Part shown: piece by piece, positions 29,347 to 32,122 of the stretch
Position numbering within the stretch: the stretch's first letter is position 1
Layout: each line of letters begins with the position of its first letter
Assembly: GCA_005878485.1 (NCBI GenBank)
Contig: VBMG01000044.1
Coordinates: 1-32,122 of the forward strand
Length of the DNA stretch: 32,122 nucleotides
Reading direction: 5' to 3'
Origin: Methanobacteriota archaeon
GTDB taxonomy: Archaea; Thermoplasmatota; Thermoplasmata; RBG-16-68-12
Position numbers and translations under genes: made by a program
Notes under the pieces: generated by a model
Told to the model about the DNA's origin: nothing
The model's input: only the letters and a program-made list of their open reading frames with translations
Databases searched by the model: none

Positions 29347-32122
29347 GCGGGGATGGCCTCCGTCGGTTTCTCGTCCTCGATGTCGGCTAGGTTGACGCGC
29401 ATGATGACCTCCGAGACCGACTCGGGCGTCATCGTCACGCCGATCAGGTGGTCCGCCTCCTTCAGGGAGACCTTCCGCAGCGAGATCTGAACGAACTGCG
29501 CCGTCGCGCTGTTCCGCCGGATCATCCGAGCGACCTTCTCCGCGTTGACGGCGTCGAGGTTCTGGTCGATCTCATCGAGGAGGTAGAACGGCGAGGGGTC
29601 GTATTCCTGGATCGCGAAGATGAGGGCCATCGAGGCGAGGGATTTCTCCCCGCCGGACAGGGCCTCGAGCCGCAATGCCTTTTTGTGCGCCGGCTTCACC
29701 TTCAGGATGAGCCCGGCCTCGAACGGTTTCTCCGAGTCTTCCAAAAGGAGGTCGGCTTCGCCTCCTTCGCTCAGCTCGGCGTAGACCCGCTTGAAGTTCT
29801 CGCTGATCGCGGTGAAGACCTTCGCGAGGCCCTCTTTCTTCTTGTCCGTGAGCTGGTTTACGAGGTTGATGAGCTCCTCGCGCTGCCCCTCGAGGCGTTT
29901 GAATTCATCCTTTAGCTCAATCGCGCGCGCCTGCTGCGCCTCATAATCCTCGAGGGCCCGCAGGTTGATGGGACCGAGGGCGTTGATCGCCGTCTCGCAC
30001 TCTGTGATCGTGGCTTTGAGCTCCTCGAGAGTCGGGAGTCGCCCCTCCGTCAACTCGACGGCCATTTCCTTCATGACACGTTCGGCCTCGGAGAGCTGCT
30101 CCTCCTGCACCTTCAGCTCCGTCTCCATTTTCAGGAGGAAGTCTTCCTTCGTCTCGAGCTTGTGCGTGACTTTGTCGAGGTCCGCCTCGCGGTCGGTCTT
30201 CTCCTTGTACGCCGCGTCGCGGGCGTCTTGGAGATCCTTCATTTGCTTGCCCATCTGGGCTTCCGTCTTCTCGAGGCCCCGGATCTCCGTCTCGAGGCGA
30301 CCCAGCGATTCCTGGTTCGACTCGATCCGCTTCTCGTGATCCTTCCGCTGGTCCTCCAAGGTCCCGATGCGCGTGTCGACCTCCGTGCCGCGCTCCTCGA
30401 GGAACGTGGTCTGGGTCGCCATCGCCTCGAGCTTCGACCGAAGGCCGCTCAGTTCCTCGGCGAGGGTCGCACGGCGGCTCATCAGTTCCTTCATTCGCGA
30501 CGAGATCTGTTGGGGCGTCGCCTCGATGACGGCCTTCTTCCGCTCGTCCCGTTTCGCCTTCAAGGCGTCGAGCGCTTTCGAGAACTTCGCAAGGTCTTCC
30601 TCGATGCGCTTCGCGGTCTTCTCCGCGAGATTGAATCGATCCTTCCGCTCGGTGAGGTCCTTTTCCGCGGCGGCGAGCCTCGCGGTGAATTCTCGTCGTT
30701 TCGCTTCCAACGTACTGGCCTTCACCTCGACGGCTCCGCTCTTGCCGCCGGAGTCTTTGATCGTGCCCTCGAGGTCCAGGATCTCCTTTCGGATTCCGTC
30801 GAGAAGGTTGGCGACGTTCTCGGCGTGCGTCTGGGCCTCGCGCAGCTTTTCCGCGATCTTCTCCATCTCGCTCGCGGCGCTCGGCCCGAACTTGACCGTG
30901 GAGCGCTCCATGTCGCCGCCGATCATCGCCCCCGAGGCCTCGATTAACTCGCCCTCGACGGTCACGAGGCGGACGCCGCCCATCCATTTCCGGGCCTCGT
31001 CGAGCGACTGGACGACGAGCGTGTCGCCGAAGACGTAGAAGAACGCGTCCCGGTACTTCTCATCGAAGTGACAGAGGTCGATCGCGAATCCGAGGCACTC
31101 CTTCGCCACCAGGATCGCCTTGCCCCTCGGCTTGCCGACCAGCATCTTGCTGAGGGGCAGGAACGTCGCGCGGCCGATCTTGCGCCTCTTCAAGAAGTCG
31201 ATGCACTGGGCCGCGACGGTGTCGTCGTCGACGATGATTGCCTGCATCCGGGCGCCCGCGGCGGTGACGATGGCGGTCTCGTACTGCGGATCGACGTGGG
31301 CGAGCTGCGCCACGGTGCCATGGATCCCTTTGATGGACCCGGTCTCGCGGCATTCCAGGATCGCGCTCACGGCGGCGGTGTATCCCCGCTTCATGTTTTC
31401 TGCGACATCCGCTTCGGCCTTGATCTGAGCATATTGCCGCGTGAGGCTGAGGATTGCTGTCTGCAATTCGGCCTGCTCCTTCGCGAGCTTCGCCTCTTCT
31501 GCGCGTTTCTCGTGAAATTCCTGTTGGAGTTTCTGTAGGCTCTTCCCCGATTCCTTCGTGGACGACCGCAGCTCCTTCAGCTGCCAGTCGGTGTCGTCGA
31601 ACTCGACCTGGTACTGTTTCCGGGACTCCTCGATCTGGGAAATCTCCGACTCGAGTCGGCCCATCGCTTCCTTGGTGCGGTCGCCCTCGAGGACGATCCC
31701 TTTGAGCTTCTCCTCGACTTGGTCGATCTCGTTGTTGAGTGCGATGATTTGCTTTTGGATTCCGAGCACCTTCGCGTCGCTCTTCGACGCGAGTTCGTCG
31801 ACCTCATGGAGATCTCCATCGGCGCCCTTGATCTGGCCATCGAGCTCGCCGACACGCCCGTCGACGTTTGTCCGCTCTCGCGCGAGCGCGTCCGTCTCCC
31901 TCTGGACCTTGGCGCGCTCCTTGTTTGCATCCCCCGTCTCGAGGCGAATCTGTTTCAGCGTCTCCTTCGAGGTCTCGATTCCGTCCGCCGCGCGGGCGCG
32001 CTGGATTCGAAGCCCATCGAGTTTCTCCTTGAGTTGTTTCGCTTCCTCGCCGCCCCGGTCCGCCATCTCCTGTTCGAGTTCGCTCAGGCGGGCGACCGCG
32101 GCGTCGAGCAGCTTCCGAAGCT
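29343..32122 (-). CDS. smc: SMC chromosome-structure ATPase, C-terminal part (cut by window edge)
   Basis: About 925 residues are visible; the frame stays open through base 32122, so the N-terminal head with Walker A lies outside. From N to C: coiled coil, the hinge (about ILECRETGSIKGIHGTVAQLAHVDPQYETAIVTAAGARMQAIIVDDD to RRKIGRATFLPLSKM), the returning coiled coil, and the C-terminal head with signature LSGGEKSLASMALIFAIQ, Walker B FYLLDEIDQNLDAVNAEKVA and ISLRKVSLKEADHLIGVTM. In bacteria the last segment usually has THRK; Leu there is common in archaeal SMCs. SMC dimers with ScpAB compact and segregate DNA using ATP. ATGA overlaps link smc, scpA and scpB into one translationally coupled operon. 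Confidence 0.97.
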   Translation of the reverse strand, partial: LRKLLDAAVARLSELEQEMADRGGEEAKQLKEKLDGLRIQRARAADGIETSKETLKQIRLETGDANKERAKVQRETDALARERTNVDGRVGELDGQIKGADGDLHEVDELASKSDAKVLGIQKQIIALNNEIDQVEEKLKGIVLEGDRTKEAMGRLESEISQIEESRKQYQVEFDDTDWQLKELRSSTKESGKSLQKLQQEFHEKRAEEAKLAKEQAELQTAILSLTRQYAQIKAEADVAENMKRGYTAAVSAILECRETGSIKGIHGTVAQLAHVDPQYETAIVTAAGARMQAIIVDDDTVAAQCIDFLKRRKIGRATFLPLSKMLVGKPRGKAILVAKECLGFAIDLCHFDEKYRDAFFYVFGDTLVVQSLDEARKWMGGVRLVTVEGELIEASGAMIGGDMERSTVKFGPSAASEMEKIAEKLREAQTHAENVANLLDGIRKEILDLEGTIKDSGGKSGAVEVKASTLEAKRREFTARLAAAEKDLTERKDRFNLAEKTAKRIEEDLAKFSKALDALKAKRDERKKAVIEATPQQISSRMKELMSRRATLAEELSGLRSKLEAMATQTTFLEERGTEVDTRIGTLEDQRKDHEKRIESNQESLGRLETEIRGLEKTEAQMGKQMKDLQDARDAAYKEKTDREADLDKVTHKLETKEDFLLKMETELKVQEEQLSEAERVMKEMAVELTEGRLPTLEELKATITECETAINALGPINLRALEDYEAQQARAIELKDEFKRLEGQREELINLVNQLTDKKKEGLAKVFTAISENFKRVYAELSEGGEADLLLEDSEKPFEAGLILKVKPAHKKALRLEALSGGEKSLASMALIFAIQEYDPSPFYLLDEIDQNLDAVNAEKVARMIRRNSATAQFVQISLRKVSLKEADHLIGVTMTPESVSEVIMRVNLADIEDEKPTEAIPA

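Noticed and set aside
29467-29500. Loss of the His in the SMC C-terminal THRK segment (ISLRK here)
   Set aside because: Leu at this place is usual in archaeal SMC proteins, so it is not evidence of a defective ATPase.
1-32122. CRISPR array, insertion sequence or prophage
   Set aside because: No regularly spaced direct repeats, transposase, integrase catalytic motif or phage structural gene was seen on either strand.

Overview
The window is a GC-rich archaeal chromosome segment, most likely from the Thermoplasmatota (inference). Archaeal markers are a PCNA sliding clamp, a TFIIS/RPB9-like transcription factor S, SRP54, archaeal-type S-adenosylmethionine synthetase, tRNase Z, and smc-scpA-scpB. 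Many genes have an A/T-rich TATA-like box about 25-35 bp before a start with little or no leader. TTG and GTG starts are common, and ATGA/GTGA stop-start overlaps mark tight operons. No tRNA, rRNA, CRISPR array or insertion sequence was found.

Region 1 (1-7168) is a cell-surface glycan locus. It holds a glycosyltransferase cut by the left edge, a cobalamin-type radical SAM enzyme, a 54-residue Cys/His mini-protein missed by the ORF track, a GT2 glycosyltransferase, a GINT1-N-like propeller protein, a second GT4 enzyme and a flippase-like membrane protein. Region 2 (7404-9713) holds a membrane protein with a long mixed-charge tail, then tfs and pcn. Region 3 (9936-13338) is a convergent block of a PiT phosphate transporter, its DUF47/PhoU-like partner and SRP54.

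Region 4 (13339-16916) is the most unusual. A 74-nt stretch upstream of srp54 looks like a free-standing small RNA: a correctly spaced TATA box, a three-stem hairpin and a T6 end, all on the minus strand. Next come a COG1340-type coiled-coil protein and a divergent cluster. That cluster encodes a sequon-rich one-pass membrane protein with a conserved-looking cytoplasmic domain, a TPR-like adaptor and a Rab/Ras-like small GTPase, together a plausible membrane-to-GTPase signalling module.

Region 5 (16918-23149) holds glyA and mat (one-carbon and SAM metabolism). Divergent from mat is an HTH-CBS regulator. A 79-residue protein follows, bracketed by two copies of the palindrome TTATCGTT-N4-AACGATAA, the first overlapping its probable TATA box. 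Then come tRNase Z and a solitary histidine ammonia-lyase. Region 6 (23146-32122) holds a 1495-residue protein of about 20 tandem 62-residue helical repeats ending in a RING/PHD-like zinc finger, followed (against transcription) by scpB, scpA and smc, which runs off the right edge.

The best candidates for undescribed biology are the small RNA, the receptor/TPR/GTPase cluster, the giant zinc-finger repeat protein, and the paired palindromes around the 79-residue gene.
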